Shown: piece by piece, positions 15,641-24,349 of the stretch
Numbering within the stretch: the first letter of the stretch is position 1
Layout: each line of letters begins with the position of its first letter
NCBI RefSeq assembly: GCF_015352445.1
Contig: NZ_JADKPO010000038.1
Span: forward strand, 1-43,311
Length of the DNA: 43,311 nt
Origin: Nocardioides agariphilus
GTDB lineage: Bacteria > Actinomycetota > Actinomycetes > Propionibacteriales > Nocardioidaceae
Direction: 5' to 3'
Translations under genes and position numbers: made by a program
The notes under the pieces: model-generated
Databases searched by the model: none
Seen by the model: only the letters and a program-made list of their open reading frames with translations
Told to the model about the DNA's origin: nothing

Positions 15641-16312
15641 GTGGAGATCGACTGGATCCACCGCCCCGGAGAGGCGGATTCCGCAGGCACGCTGAACCTC
15701 TGCTTCAACGCGCTGGACCGTCACGTCGTGCGGGGCCTGGCCGACGAGATCGCGCTGCGCGTCAGCCGGATCACGGCCGCCAGCACCGAGCACAGCTTCG
15801 CGCGCCTGCTCGAGGAGGTCGCCGCCTTCGGTGGGGCGCTGCGCGCCTGCGGCGTGGGGCCGGGCGACCGGGTGCTCTCACGTCTGCCCATGGGACTGCA
15901 CGGCCTGGTCGCAGCCTTGGCCACCGCCCGCATCGGCGCCGTCCATGTCGGCGTGGAGGAGTACGCCGACCCGGTCGCCCCGCTCGCGACCCACCGGCCG
16001 GTGGTGGTGGTCGCCGAGGGCACCGACACGACGCTGGCTGCCGCCCTCGCAGCGACGCGGGATGCGCCGGGAGCCGCGATCTGGCGAGGTCAGCCGCCCG
16101 AGGGACACGACCTCGAGTGGGACGTGCTGATGCGCGCGGGGCGTGTGGACCCGGCGCCGGTCGTCGAGGTGGCGGCGAGTGCCGATGCCTTCGTCGTCGG
16201 CGGCCGCGTCCTCACCGTCGCTCAGGTGCTCGAGGACGACGGCGTCGACTGGCCGCTCGACGCGCTGCTCAGCCTCGTCGACGGCGCGCTGGTGATGCTC
16301 TCGCTGCCCTGA
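15641..16312 (+). CDS. Truncated acyl-CoA-synthetase-like protein (N-terminal part only)
   Basis: About 223 residues. The first two thirds match the N terminus of AMP-forming acetyl/propionyl-CoA synthetases (TLNLCFNALDRHV, FARLLEEVAAFGGALRACGVGPGDRV, ATARIGAVHVG). The similarity stops just where the adenylate-binding TSGTTGxPKG loop should begin, replaced by an unrelated tail that ends in LVDGALVMLSLP. All catalytic motifs are therefore missing, yet the frame is intact. It may be a decayed gene or a non-catalytic protein. GTG at 15641 is chosen because the family match starts there; an upstream GTG at 15602 is possible. It is divergent from gabT. Confidence 0.65.
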   Translation: MEIDWIHRPGEADSAGTLNLCFNALDRHVVRGLADEIALRVSRITAASTEHSFARLLEEVAAFGGALRACGVGPGDRVLSRLPMGLHGLVAALATARIGAVHVGVEEYADPVAPLATHRPVVVVAEGTDTTLAAALAATRDAPGAAIWRGQPPEGHDLEWDVLMRAGRVDPAPVVEVAASADAFVVGGRVLTVAQVLEDDGVDWPLDALLSLVDGALVMLSLP

Positions 16313-16322
16313 GGCCTGCCTG

Positions 16323-16856
16323 TCACTGGCTTCTGCGGGCGCGGTAGGCGGCCACGGCCGCCCGGTTGCTGCACGTCGTGCCGCAGAAGATCTTCGAGCG
16401 GTTGCGCGACAGGTCCAGCACGATGCTCTCGCAGTCGTCTTGTGCGCAGACGCCCAGCCGTGACATCTCGTCGGCGCGGATCACGTCGATCATCGCCATC
16501 GCGGTCTCGGCGGTGATCCGCTCGGCCATCGGGCGGTCGGGGTCCACGACGTGCAGGTGCCAGTCGAGCTCGTCGTGGCGCACCAGCTGAGGCGTCGCGT
16601 CTGCTTGCTCGAGGAGGCCGTTGACCAGCGCGACGGCATCGTCGCGGTTCGCGGTCAGCAGCTCACGAAGCCGGGGCCGCAGGGCGCGCACCGCGGCCAG
16701 CTCGGCCTCGTCGCGGTCGTGGCGCCCGGTGTAGCCGAACGTGGTCCAGAACGCCTCGAGCTCGGGCAGGGAGGTCAGTGTGTCGGGCGGCTCGGCAGAG
16801 TTGACCAGCGACACCGCCGCCTGGAGCGACAGCTCGGTGTCATGTGCGAAGACCAC
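16323..16856 (-). CDS. CGNR zinc-finger protein (putative regulator)
   Basis: 177 residues. An N-terminal ABATE-like segment (SLVNSAEPPDTLTSLPELEAFW, RPRLRELL) is followed by the C-terminal zinc finger. In the finger CAQDDC and then SRNRSKIFCGTTCSNRAAVAAYRARR supply four cysteines and the conserved basic end. These proteins are thought to be stress-linked DNA-binding regulators, without a well-defined target. The start is GTG. It lies 31 bp downstream of the iclR-type gene on the same strand and is convergent with the truncated synthetase gene. Confidence 0.85.
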   Translation of the reverse strand: MVFAHDTELSLQAAVSLVNSAEPPDTLTSLPELEAFWTTFGYTGRHDRDEAELAAVRALRPRLRELLTANRDDAVALVNGLLEQADATPQLVRHDELDWHLHVVDPDRPMAERITAETAMAMIDVIRADEMSRLGVCAQDDCESIVLDLSRNRSKIFCGTTCSNRAAVAAYRARRSQ

Positions 16857-16887
16857 GCTGACACCTTACAAGCGATCGACCACTCGA

Positions 16888-17721
16888 TCACGCCGGAGGC
16901 GCGCTGCGCCGTCCTTCGATCTCGCGTGCCGCCTTGACGGCCAGCGAGCCCAGGGCCTCGAACCGATCCGCGGTCAGGCGCTCGCTCGGACCCCAGACGC
17001 TGACCACGGCGACGGGTCGCCCGGCGAGGTCGAGGACGGGGGCCGAGACGCCCCAGGCCGAGCTCTCGAACTCGCCGCGGCACACGGCGTACCCCCGGAC
17101 GCGGGCCTGAGCGAGCTCCTTCTCGAGCGCGGTGAGCGAGGTGATGGTCGTCGGTGTGTGACGGGGGAGCCGACCGCCTCGCGGCAGCCTCAGCAGGAGA
17201 CGGAGGTCCTCGGGGTCCGACCAGGCCAAGAGCACCTTGCCCGTCGAGGTCGCGTGCAACGACACCGAGCGACCGTGCCAGCCGGCGGCCACGACCGCAC
17301 CCGCGGTCACCTCGGCCACGTAGGTCAGCACCGCGTCGCGGACCAGCGCCAACGCCGCCGTCTCGCCGGACTCCGCCGCCAGGTGGCGCAGGACGGCGCG
17401 CGCCGAGCGGACCAGCGCCTCCCCGCCTGCTTGCCCGGCGAGGTCGATCAGCGCGAAGCCCAGGGAGTAGGTGTTGGTCGTGGGGTCGCGGTTGACGAGG
17501 CGTTGGTGCTCCAAGGTCGTCAGGATCCGCCACGTGGTGGTGCGGTTGAGCCCGACCTTCTCGGCCAATGCCGTGGCCGTGGCGTCCGGTCCCGAGGCGG
17601 CGGCGACCGCGCGCAGCAGGACCGCTGCCCGCTCGATCGACTGGATGCTGGTGGACGGGCCGGGGGCCGGCATGGCGGCGCCAGTTGCGTCTGTTGCAAC
17701 CAGTTGCGTATTGCTCACCAT
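16888..17721 (-). CDS. IclR-family transcriptional regulator
   Basis: 277 residues. The N-terminal winged helix-turn-helix (SIQSIERAAVLLRAV, TATALAEKVGLNRTTTWRILTTLEHQRLV) is followed by the IclR effector domain (GETAALALVRD, VSLHATSTGKVLLAW, GYAVCRGEFESSAWGVSAPVLDLAGRPVAVVSVWGP). Such proteins usually control an adjacent catabolic operon in response to its substrate. It is divergent from the transporter/carnitine operon, with 102 bp between starts, so it probably regulates that. The ATG at 17721 has GAAGGG upstream. A second ATG at 17673 would give the more usual length of about 261 residues and leave the GTTGC repeats outside the gene. Confidence 0.88.
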   Translation of the reverse strand: MVSNTQLVATDATGAAMPAPGPSTSIQSIERAAVLLRAVAAASGPDATATALAEKVGLNRTTTWRILTTLEHQRLVNRDPTTNTYSLGFALIDLAGQAGGEALVRSARAVLRHLAAESGETAALALVRDAVLTYVAEVTAGAVVAAGWHGRSVSLHATSTGKVLLAWSDPEDLRLLLRLPRGGRLPRHTPTTITSLTALEKELAQARVRGYAVCRGEFESSAWGVSAPVLDLAGRPVAVVSVWGPSERLTADRFEALGSLAVKAAREIEGRRSAPPA

Positions 17722-17809
17722 GGGAGAACCCTTCGCGTAGCCATTGACCACCGCCCGGAGCGACTCTATGTTGCCTGAATCACATCCGATGTTGTTCGTA
17801 TCGTGCAAC
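17681..17809. promoter_or_regulatory. Candidate IclR operator region
   Basis: CCAGTTGCGT occurs at 17681-17690 and again at 17700-17709, with TGTTGCAAC between them. On the transporter side GTTGC (17770-17774) faces GCAAC (17805-17809), just before the lipoprotein gene. Repeated GTTGC/GCAAC half-sites between an IclR gene and its likely target suggest a regulatory region. Individual promoter hexamers could not be fixed. Confidence 0.4.
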
Positions 17810-17823
17810 CAGGGAGTCACCAA

Positions 17824-19428
17824 GTGAACCAGCCTCTTGCGCAAGGCCCTCGTTTCCAGTTCTCCCGCCGGCAGTTGCTCAGGTACTCGGGGTTGGGTGC
17901 TGCAGCGGTGGGAGGTAGCAGTTTCTTGGCCGCGTGCGGGGGTGATTCCAGCAGCGGCGGTGGTGGTGGCAATGGTGGTGGTGGTCCGCAGGGGTCCGGT
18001 GGTGTGTTGATCCATGGGGCGACCGGCGGGTCGAGCAAGGACACGTTGGATCCACATGCGCCGGTGACGGCTGCGGACATCGCGCGGGTCAACAACTTGT
18101 ATGAGCCGTTGTTGTTCTGGAACAACAACTACGAGCTGGAGCCGGCCTTGGCGGAGTCGGTGGAGGGCTCGGAGGACGCGAAGACCTGGACGATCAAGAT
18201 GCGTGCGGGCGTCACGTTCCACAACGGCAAGACGGTGACCGCCGACGACGCCTGGAAGAGCATCCAGCGGGTGGCCAACCCCGATGCGCCGCTCTCGGCG
18301 GGGGGTCAGCTCTCCACGATCCTCGACTTCGGTGCGTGCAAGGTGGTCGACGACACCACGTTGCAGCTGGTGTTGAAGGCGCCGTACGCGATCCTCGACT
18401 CGCTGCTGGCCGAGTACACGTTGGGGATCATCCCCGGTGGCGAGTTCGACCCGGCCAACCCGGTCGGCACCGGTGCGTTCGCCTACAAGTCCTTCGAGCC
18501 CGGCAAGACCAGCACGTTCACCAAGTACGCCGACTACTGGGGTGATGCGGCATTCGTCGACGAGCTGCAGATCCAGGACTTCAGCGATGACAGTGCGCGG
18601 GTCAATGCGTTGCAGGCTGGTCAGATCCAGACGGTGGACAACCTGCCCTACAACCTGGTCGACACGATCAAGGGTGCTGGTGGTGGCACGCTGATCACCG
18701 ATACCGGTGCGTGGGTGCCGTTCACGATGCGGGTCGACCAGGCGCCGTTCAACGACGTGAAGGTGCGGCAGGCGTTCCGGTTGATCGTGGATCGTCAGCA
18801 GATGATCGACCAGGCGCTCAGTGGCTATGGGTCCTTGGGCAACGACATGTACGCCCCGTTCGACGTCGCCTACGCCGCGGACCTGCCGCAGCGTGAGCAG
18901 GACATCGACCAGGCCAAGGCGCTGCTGAAGGAGGCCGGGCAGGAGGGCCTGCAGGTCGAGCTGTTCACCGGAGACGACATCGGGTCGGTGGCGACCGCTG
19001 CGGCGAACCTGTTCAAGGAGCAGGCCAAGGCGGCCGGCGTGGACGTGAAGGTGACCAAGAAGACCCCGTTCTACGACGACCAGTACCTCCAGTACACCTT
19101 CGCCCAGGACTTCTGGAACACCCGCAACTACATCCCACAGGCCGTGGTCGGCACCTTCCCGCCCGACCAGGGCGGCACCTACAACGAGACCCACTGGGAC
19201 AACGCCGATCACCGTGACCTGGTCAACGCCGCCGCCCAGGAGCTCGACGACACCAAGCGCGCCGAGCTGCTCCACCAGGCCCAGGAGATCGAGTACAACG
19301 AGGGCGGCCTGATCATCTGGGGCTTCCGCCAGCAGGTCGACGGGTACGGTCCCAACGTCAACGGCCTCGAAGGCAGCAAGTACCTGCCGCTGGGGTCTTA
19401 CAAGTTCAACAAGGTCTCGGTCCAGTAG
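17824..19428 (+). CDS. ABC transporter substrate-binding lipoprotein (family 5, Opp/Dpp type)
   Basis: 534 residues. Tat-like SRRQLL (14-19) and a hydrophobic stretch end in a lipobox LAAC with C38 as the lipidated residue, followed by a Gly-rich linker. The mature part is an SBP_bac_5 protein (GVTFHNGKTVTADDAWKSIQRV, YAILDSLLAEYTLGIIP, NPVGTGAFAYKSF, VRQAFRLIVDRQQMI). The family binds peptides, opines, nickel and other solutes. Here the downstream enzymes point to carnitine, acylcarnitine or another quaternary amine. AGGGAG lies 7 bp before the chosen GTG; an in-frame GTG at 17803 has no such site. The first half uses TTG and GGT codons more than its neighbours do. Confidence 0.88.
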   Translation: MNQPLAQGPRFQFSRRQLLRYSGLGAAAVGGSSFLAACGGDSSSGGGGGNGGGGPQGSGGVLIHGATGGSSKDTLDPHAPVTAADIARVNNLYEPLLFWNNNYELEPALAESVEGSEDAKTWTIKMRAGVTFHNGKTVTADDAWKSIQRVANPDAPLSAGGQLSTILDFGACKVVDDTTLQLVLKAPYAILDSLLAEYTLGIIPGGEFDPANPVGTGAFAYKSFEPGKTSTFTKYADYWGDAAFVDELQIQDFSDDSARVNALQAGQIQTVDNLPYNLVDTIKGAGGGTLITDTGAWVPFTMRVDQAPFNDVKVRQAFRLIVDRQQMIDQALSGYGSLGNDMYAPFDVAYAADLPQREQDIDQAKALLKEAGQEGLQVELFTGDDIGSVATAAANLFKEQAKAAGVDVKVTKKTPFYDDQYLQYTFAQDFWNTRNYIPQAVVGTFPPDQGGTYNETHWDNADHRDLVNAAAQELDDTKRAELLHQAQEIEYNEGGLIIWGFRQQVDGYGPNVNGLEGSKYLPLGSYKFNKVSVQ

Positions 19429-19438
19429 GGCCGACGAG

Positions 19439-20476
19439 ATGACAGATCTCGGCACCATCGTCGCAAGTCCGCTCGAAGAGGTCGCCCCGCCGCGGGGCCA
19501 GCACGGTGCCGCGGCGTGGTTCCTCTGGATCGCTCGCCGGCTGGGCCTCGCCGTCTTGACCCTGTGGCTGGTCTCGATCCTGGTGTTCCTCGCCACGGCT
19601 GCCCTCGGTGACCCGATCCGGGCCATCTTGGGCCGCGACTACAACGCCAACCCCGGCCGGGTCGCCGAGCTGGAGAAGCTGCTCAACGCTGACGCGTCGA
19701 TCTTCAGTCGCTACTTCGACTGGCTCGGCGGCCTGCTCACCGGTGACCTGGGCACGTCCCTGGCGAGCGGGCGCCCGGTGAGCGAGCTGATCTCCGGGCC
19801 GGTCCAGAACTCCGCGATGCTGGTCTTCCTGGCCGCGATCGTGATGATCCCGGTGTCGTTCCTGATCGCGATGATCTCGGTCCACTACCGGCGCCGCCGG
19901 CCGGACACCGTCATCCAGACGGTGCTGCTGGCCATCGCGGGACTGCCCGAGTTCGTCATCGGCGTGCTGCTGCTGGCGCTGCTGGCCACCACGGTCTTCA
20001 AGGTGTTCCCGGCCGTGACGATCAGTTCGCCGACCGGACACCCCTGGGACAACTGGAAGGTCATGGTCCTCCCGACCCTGACCTTGGTGCTGTGGGTCTC
20101 GCCGTACGTCTCCCGCATCGTGCGTGCCTCGCTGCTCGAGGTCATCGACAGCGAGTACGTCGAGCTGGCGCGGCTCAAGGGCATCCCCGAGGGCGTCGTG
20201 ATGCGCAAGCACGCGCTGCTCAACGCGATCGTCCCCGGCATCCAGGTCATCGCGTTGCAGCTGGCCTTCCTGGCCGGCGGCGTGGTCGTGGTGGAGACGC
20301 TGTTCTCCTACCCCGGCATTGGTCTGCAGCTCGTGGACTCCGTGCGCAACCACGACGTGCAGGTCGTGCAGGCGCTCAGCATGATCATCGCCAGCGTCTA
20401 CGTCGTGGTGAACCTGATCGCTGACCTGTTGTCCATCTTGCTCACTCCCCGCGCGAGGACGGCGATCTCATCATGA
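19439..20476 (+). CDS. ABC transporter permease, DppB/OppB type
   Basis: 345 residues. After a polar N terminus, a first membrane segment (LGLAVLTLWLVSILVFLATAAL) is followed by an extracytoplasmic loop and several more segments. The EAA-like coupling helix is EYVELARLKGIPEGVVMRKHALLNAIVP, which contacts the ATPase. ALGDPIRAILGRDYNANPGRV and TGDLGTSLASGRPV are typical of this subfamily. The gene starts 10 bp after the lipoprotein gene. Its TGA overlaps the ATG of the next permease, implying coupled synthesis of the two membrane subunits. Confidence 0.92.
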   Translation: MTDLGTIVASPLEEVAPPRGQHGAAAWFLWIARRLGLAVLTLWLVSILVFLATAALGDPIRAILGRDYNANPGRVAELEKLLNADASIFSRYFDWLGGLLTGDLGTSLASGRPVSELISGPVQNSAMLVFLAAIVMIPVSFLIAMISVHYRRRRPDTVIQTVLLAIAGLPEFVIGVLLLALLATTVFKVFPAVTISSPTGHPWDNWKVMVLPTLTLVLWVSPYVSRIVRASLLEVIDSEYVELARLKGIPEGVVMRKHALLNAIVPGIQVIALQLAFLAGGVVVVETLFSYPGIGLQLVDSVRNHDVQVVQALSMIIASVYVVVNLIADLLSILLTPRARTAISS

Positions 20477-21378
20477 CTGCTGACCAGTCACACGAGCACG
20501 AGCACGTCTCCCTCTCCGGCGAGGAGGCTCCTCCGCCTCCGCCGATCGCCCCCGCCGAGCCGGGCACGTTCAAGAAGGCGCTCCGACAGAAGCGGTTCAC
20601 CGTCGGTCTCGGCATCACCGTGCTGCTCGTGGCGTTCGTGATCTTCGCGCCCTACCTCGCGCCCTACGGCGAGAACGAGGTCGCCGGGCCGCCCTACAAC
20701 AAGGCGACGGGCCTGTTCGGCACCGACTACCTCGGCCAGGACGTGCTCAGCCGGGTGATGCACGGCGGTGGCGAGATCCTGCTCATCGCCTTGCTCGGCA
20801 CCCTGCTCGGCATGGTGCTCGGCATCGCGATCGGCGTCGTCGCGGCCTACGGCGGCGGTTGGTGGGACGAGGTCCTGATGCGTCTGAACGATGTGATCCT
20901 CTCCTTCCCGCAGATCCTCCTCGCGCTCGTCGTGCTGACCGCACTGCAGCGGCCCTCGGCCTGGGTGCTCATCGTGCTGGTGGGTGTCTCCCACGCTCCG
21001 CGCGTGGCGCGCCTGGCCCGCGGCGTGGCCCTCGGAATCGTGACGCGTGACTTCGTGATCGCGGCCGAGGCGCTCGGCGAGAGGCGCAGCCGGGTGATCC
21101 TCGCCGAGGTGCTGCCGAACATGAACGCCCCGCTGCTGGCCGAAGGCGGCCTGCGCCTGACCTACTCCATCGGCCTGGTCGGTGCCCTGGGCTTCCTGGG
21201 CTTCTCGGCCGACCCCGGGGCGGCCAACTGGGGCCAGATGATCCAGGAGAACCGGCTCGGCCTCGCCACCCAGCCGTGGGCGGTGCTGGCTCCCGTGCTG
21301 ATCATCGCGATCTTCGCGATCGGCACGAACCTGATGGCGGACGGCATCGCCCAAGTAGCCCAGCGAGGGGACAACTGA
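20473..21378 (+). CDS. ABC transporter permease, DppC/OppC type
   Basis: 301 residues. A His/Glu/Pro-rich cytoplasmic N terminus precedes about six membrane segments. Recognisable DppC landmarks are ATGLFGTDYLGQDVLSRVMHGG, NDVILSFPQILLALVVL, and the coupling helix DFVIAAEALGERRSRVILAEVLPN. It pairs with the preceding permease. The ATG overlaps the previous stop codon (ATGA), and its own stop overlaps the start of the ATPase gene in the same way, so the three are translated as a block. Confidence 0.92.
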   Translation: MTADQSHEHEHVSLSGEEAPPPPPIAPAEPGTFKKALRQKRFTVGLGITVLLVAFVIFAPYLAPYGENEVAGPPYNKATGLFGTDYLGQDVLSRVMHGGGEILLIALLGTLLGMVLGIAIGVVAAYGGGWWDEVLMRLNDVILSFPQILLALVVLTALQRPSAWVLIVLVGVSHAPRVARLARGVALGIVTRDFVIAAEALGERRSRVILAEVLPNMNAPLLAEGGLRLTYSIGLVGALGFLGFSADPGAANWGQMIQENRLGLATQPWAVLAPVLIIAIFAIGTNLMADGIAQVAQRGDN

Positions 21379-23183
21379 TGACCGCCACCAGCTCATCCGA
21401 CGCGGCACCGGTGGAGAAGAAGGGCGGCCTGGTCGTCGAGGACCTGAGCGTCCTGCTGACCGGCAAGGACATCGACGTCGTCAACGACATCGACCTGGTG
21501 CTCAAGCCCGGCGAGGTCGTCGGCCTGGTCGGCGAGTCCGGGTCGGGCAAGACGACGGTCGGCACCTCCCTGCTGAACTACTCGCGGGCGGGCGCCTACA
21601 TCGGTTCGGGCCGGGTGCTGCTCGAGGGACGCGACATCCTGAGCATGAAGTGGCAGGAGGTGCGCCAGGTCCGGGGCGAGGAGATCGCCTACGTCCCGCA
21701 GGACCCGGCCTCCGCGCTCAACCCCGCCATCCGCATCGGCAAGCAGATCGTGGAGCTGCTCGAGCTGCGTGGCATCGGCACCAAGGAGTCGCGGCTCCAG
21801 GGTGCTCGAGACGGTCTCGCCGAGGTCGGCCTGCCGAGTGACGACGAGTTCCTCAGTCGCTACGCCCACCAGCTCTCGGGCGGCCAGGTCCAGCGTGTCG
21901 CGCTGGCCATGGCGTTCTTGCCGAAGCCCAAGGTGCTGGTGCTCGACGAGCCGACGACCGGTCTCGACGTCACCACGCAGGCGATGGTTCTCGAGACGAT
22001 GGCCGAGCTCTGCAGGACCCACGGCGTCAGCGCGCTGTATGTCACCCACGACCTTGCTGTGGTGGCCAACATCGCCGACCGCGTGGCGGTGATGTACGCC
22101 GGCCAGATCGCAGAGCTGGGTCCCAAGGAGGCGATGTTCCGGTCGCCGTCGCACCCCTACACGCGTGCGCTGCTGGACTCGATCCCGCACCTGAGCCACG
22201 CCCGCGCCCTCACCGGCATCCCGGGCCGCACACCGGCGCCGGGCGCCCGTCCGAGCGGCTGCCGGTTCAACGACCGGTGCGCCTACGCCGTCGACGCCTG
22301 CCGCAAGGACGTCCCGGAGCTGCGGGAGATCGCCCCCGACCACCAGGTCCGGTGCATCCGGGCCGGCGAGATCGGCACCTGGGACATCTCGCGGGGCGTG
22401 GTGCCCGACGCCGACCCCGACCGCAAGCGCGACATCATCCTCTCGATCGACAACCTCAACATCTTCTACGGCCGCAAGCACGTCGTGCACAACGTGAGCT
22501 TCGACCTGGCCAAGGCCGAGGTCATCGCGCTCGTCGGCGAGTCCGGTAGCGGCAAGACGACCATCTCCCGCTCGGTCGGCGGCCTGCACAAGGACTGGAC
22601 GGGCACCATCACCTTCGACGGTGACGTGCTGGCCAAGAGCGCCCGCCAGCGGGACGCGACCAACCGCAAGCGCCTGCAGTACATCTTCCAGAACCCCTAC
22701 CTCTCGTTGAACCCGCGCCTGACCATCGAGCAGATCGTCAAGCGGCCGATGGAGCTGTTCGGCATCGCCTCGGGCAAGGAGGCCACCGACCGTGTGGTCG
22801 AGCTGCTCGACCAGGTGGCTCTGGGTCCGCGCATGCTGAAGTACCAGGCCAGCCGGCTCTCCGGCGGCGAGCGCCAGCGCGTGGCGATCGCCCGCGCTCT
22901 GGCGGCCGAGCCCGACGTGCTGATCTGCGACGAGATCACCTCGGCGCTGGACGTGTCGGTGCAGGGCTCGATCGTGGCGCTGCTCGAAGGACTCCGCAAG
23001 CAGCGCGGCATCAGCATGCTGTTCGTCACCCACAACCTGGCCCTGGTGCGCTCGATCGGCTCCGGCGTGCAGATCCTCAAGGCCGGCCGCGTGGTCGAGT
23101 CCGGCTCGGTGGTCACCGTCATGGAGACGCCGAAGGAGGAGTACACCCGCAACCTGCTCTCCAAGAGTCCGAGGATCGACTGA
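21378..23183 (+). CDS. Fused double ATPase of Opp/Dpp-type ABC transporter (DppD-DppF)
   Basis: 601 residues with two complete nucleotide-binding domains. Domain 1: Walker A GESGSGKT at 52-59, signature LSGGQVQR, Walker B VLVLDEPTTGLD. Between the domains lies the oligopeptide-transporter C-terminal motif with its cysteines (GCRFNDRCAYAVDAC ... VRCI). Domain 2: Walker A GESGSGKT at 387-394, signature LSGGERQR, Walker B VLICDEITSALD; it ends without a second cysteine motif. The protein supplies both ATPases for the preceding permeases. Such fusions are common in actinobacteria. It overlaps the permease stop by one base and is followed by the hydrolase gene after 5 bp. Confidence 0.92.
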   Translation: MTATSSSDAAPVEKKGGLVVEDLSVLLTGKDIDVVNDIDLVLKPGEVVGLVGESGSGKTTVGTSLLNYSRAGAYIGSGRVLLEGRDILSMKWQEVRQVRGEEIAYVPQDPASALNPAIRIGKQIVELLELRGIGTKESRLQGARDGLAEVGLPSDDEFLSRYAHQLSGGQVQRVALAMAFLPKPKVLVLDEPTTGLDVTTQAMVLETMAELCRTHGVSALYVTHDLAVVANIADRVAVMYAGQIAELGPKEAMFRSPSHPYTRALLDSIPHLSHARALTGIPGRTPAPGARPSGCRFNDRCAYAVDACRKDVPELREIAPDHQVRCIRAGEIGTWDISRGVVPDADPDRKRDIILSIDNLNIFYGRKHVVHNVSFDLAKAEVIALVGESGSGKTTISRSVGGLHKDWTGTITFDGDVLAKSARQRDATNRKRLQYIFQNPYLSLNPRLTIEQIVKRPMELFGIASGKEATDRVVELLDQVALGPRMLKYQASRLSGGERQRVAIARALAAEPDVLICDEITSALDVSVQGSIVALLEGLRKQRGISMLFVTHNLALVRSIGSGVQILKAGRVVESGSVVTVMETPKEEYTRNLLSKSPRID

Positions 23184-23188
23184 CGTCC

Positions 23189-24349
23189 GTGCCTGCGACG
23201 ACCGCGCGCCAAGATCACTCATCTGGGCTGGCAGGCCTGCTGTTCACCGACCCGCACCACGCGGCGGCGTGGAGGCATGTCGTCGTACCTGCGGTGTCCG
23301 CGGCCGAGCTGCCGTCGAGCCCGCGCGACCTGGCCGTGGAGGTCGCGGGCGCGGGTCGCCTGTGGTCTCTCGAGGAGTGGCGCGAGGAGACCTCGTCGAC
23401 GTCGCTGCTGGTCATCGAGGGCGGCGTGGTCGTGCACGAGTGGTACGCCAACGGGCTGGACGCCGGCACGCTCTTCCTCGGCGCCTCGATGACGAAGTCC
23501 GTGCTGGCGCACCTCATCGGCAGGGCAGTCCGGGACGGGGTGCTGGCTCTCGCCGACGAGGTGGTCGAGCTCGTCCCCGAGCTGGCCGGCACCGGCTACG
23601 ACGGCACCACCGTGCTCGACGTGCTGACGATGACCAGTGGCGTCGACTGGGTCGAGGACCACCGCAACCCCGTCAGCCTGGCCTCGCGGTTGCTGCTCTG
23701 CTTCGCAGGCAGTGTGCCGTCTCGCGCGTTGCTCGGCGAGGTTCGCCCGGGCGCGACGCCCGGCACCCGCTGGTCCTACAACACCGCGGACTCCCAGGTG
23801 CTCGACTGGGTGCGCGAGCGCGCGACCGGGCTTACCTACGCCGACGACGTCGCCCGGCTGTGGGCCGCGCTCGGCTGCACCCACGACGCGGTCGTGGCGG
23901 TCGACGCCGACGGCGTGGCGCTGGCCGGTGGCGGCCTCGCCGCCACGTCGCGCGACTGGGCACGCGTGGCCCTGGTGATGGCGGACGGGCTGGTGGATGG
24001 GCTGATGGATGGGGACCTCGTGCTCGACCCCGACTGGGTCGAGGCGGCCGCCCGGCCGGCGTACTCCTTTCTCGGCGTCGGCCGCCTGCCGAGCACCATC
24101 ACCTCGCACGCCGGCTTCGGCTACCACTGGTGGCCGATGGACGACGCCGGCCACCGGGTGACCGCCGACGGCAGTCGGGGTCAGTTCGCCGCCGCCGACC
24201 GAAGAACCGGCGCGGTCGTGGTGAAGACCTCGCAGTGGCCCTACGGCGACGCGTGGGTCGACCGCCAGGCCCGCGACCTCAGCTATCTCGGCCTCCACAG
24301 CCTGCTGGATTCCACACCACACACCCCTGACGAAGGAGCCTCGCTGTGA
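23189..24349 (+). CDS. Beta-lactamase-fold serine hydrolase (NylB/family VIII esterase-like)
   Basis: 386 residues, no signal peptide. The nucleophile motif is S100-M-T-K103 in [14 protein letters not shown], and the Tyr motif is Y197-N in [31 protein letters not shown] and the C-terminal [10 protein letters not shown] fit 6-aminohexanoate-dimer-hydrolase-like enzymes and family VIII esterases. These cleave esters or small amides rather than acting on cell wall. It lies within the transporter/carnitine operon, 5 bp after the ATPase gene and overlapping the BKACE start (GTGA). This suggests it hydrolyses the imported compound in the cytoplasm, for example an acylcarnitine ester or carnitinamide. 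The family is seen; the substrate is inference. Confidence 0.8.
   Translation: MPATTARQDHSSGLAGLLFTDPHHAAAWRHVVVPAVSAAELPSSPRDLAVEVAGAGRLWSLEEWREETSSTSLLVIEGGVVVHEWYANGLDAGTLFLGASMTKSVLAHLIGRAVRDGVLALADEVVELVPELAGTGYDGTTVLDVLTMTSGVDWVEDHRNPVSLASRLLLCFAGSVPSRALLGEVRPGATPGTRWSYNTADSQVLDWVRERATGLTYADDVARLWAALGCTHDAVVAVDADGVALAGGGLAATSRDWARVALVMADGLVDGLMDGDLVLDPDWVEAAARPAYSFLGVGRLPSTITSHAGFGYHWWPMDDAGHRVTADGSRGQFAAADRRTGAVVVKTSQWPYGDAWVDRQARDLSYLGLHSLLDSTPHTPDEGASL

Noticed and set aside
16888-19626. IclR frame extended to over 900 codons
   Set aside because: The extension runs antisense through the binding-protein and permease genes; the IclR family match begins only near residue 25 of the 17721 start.
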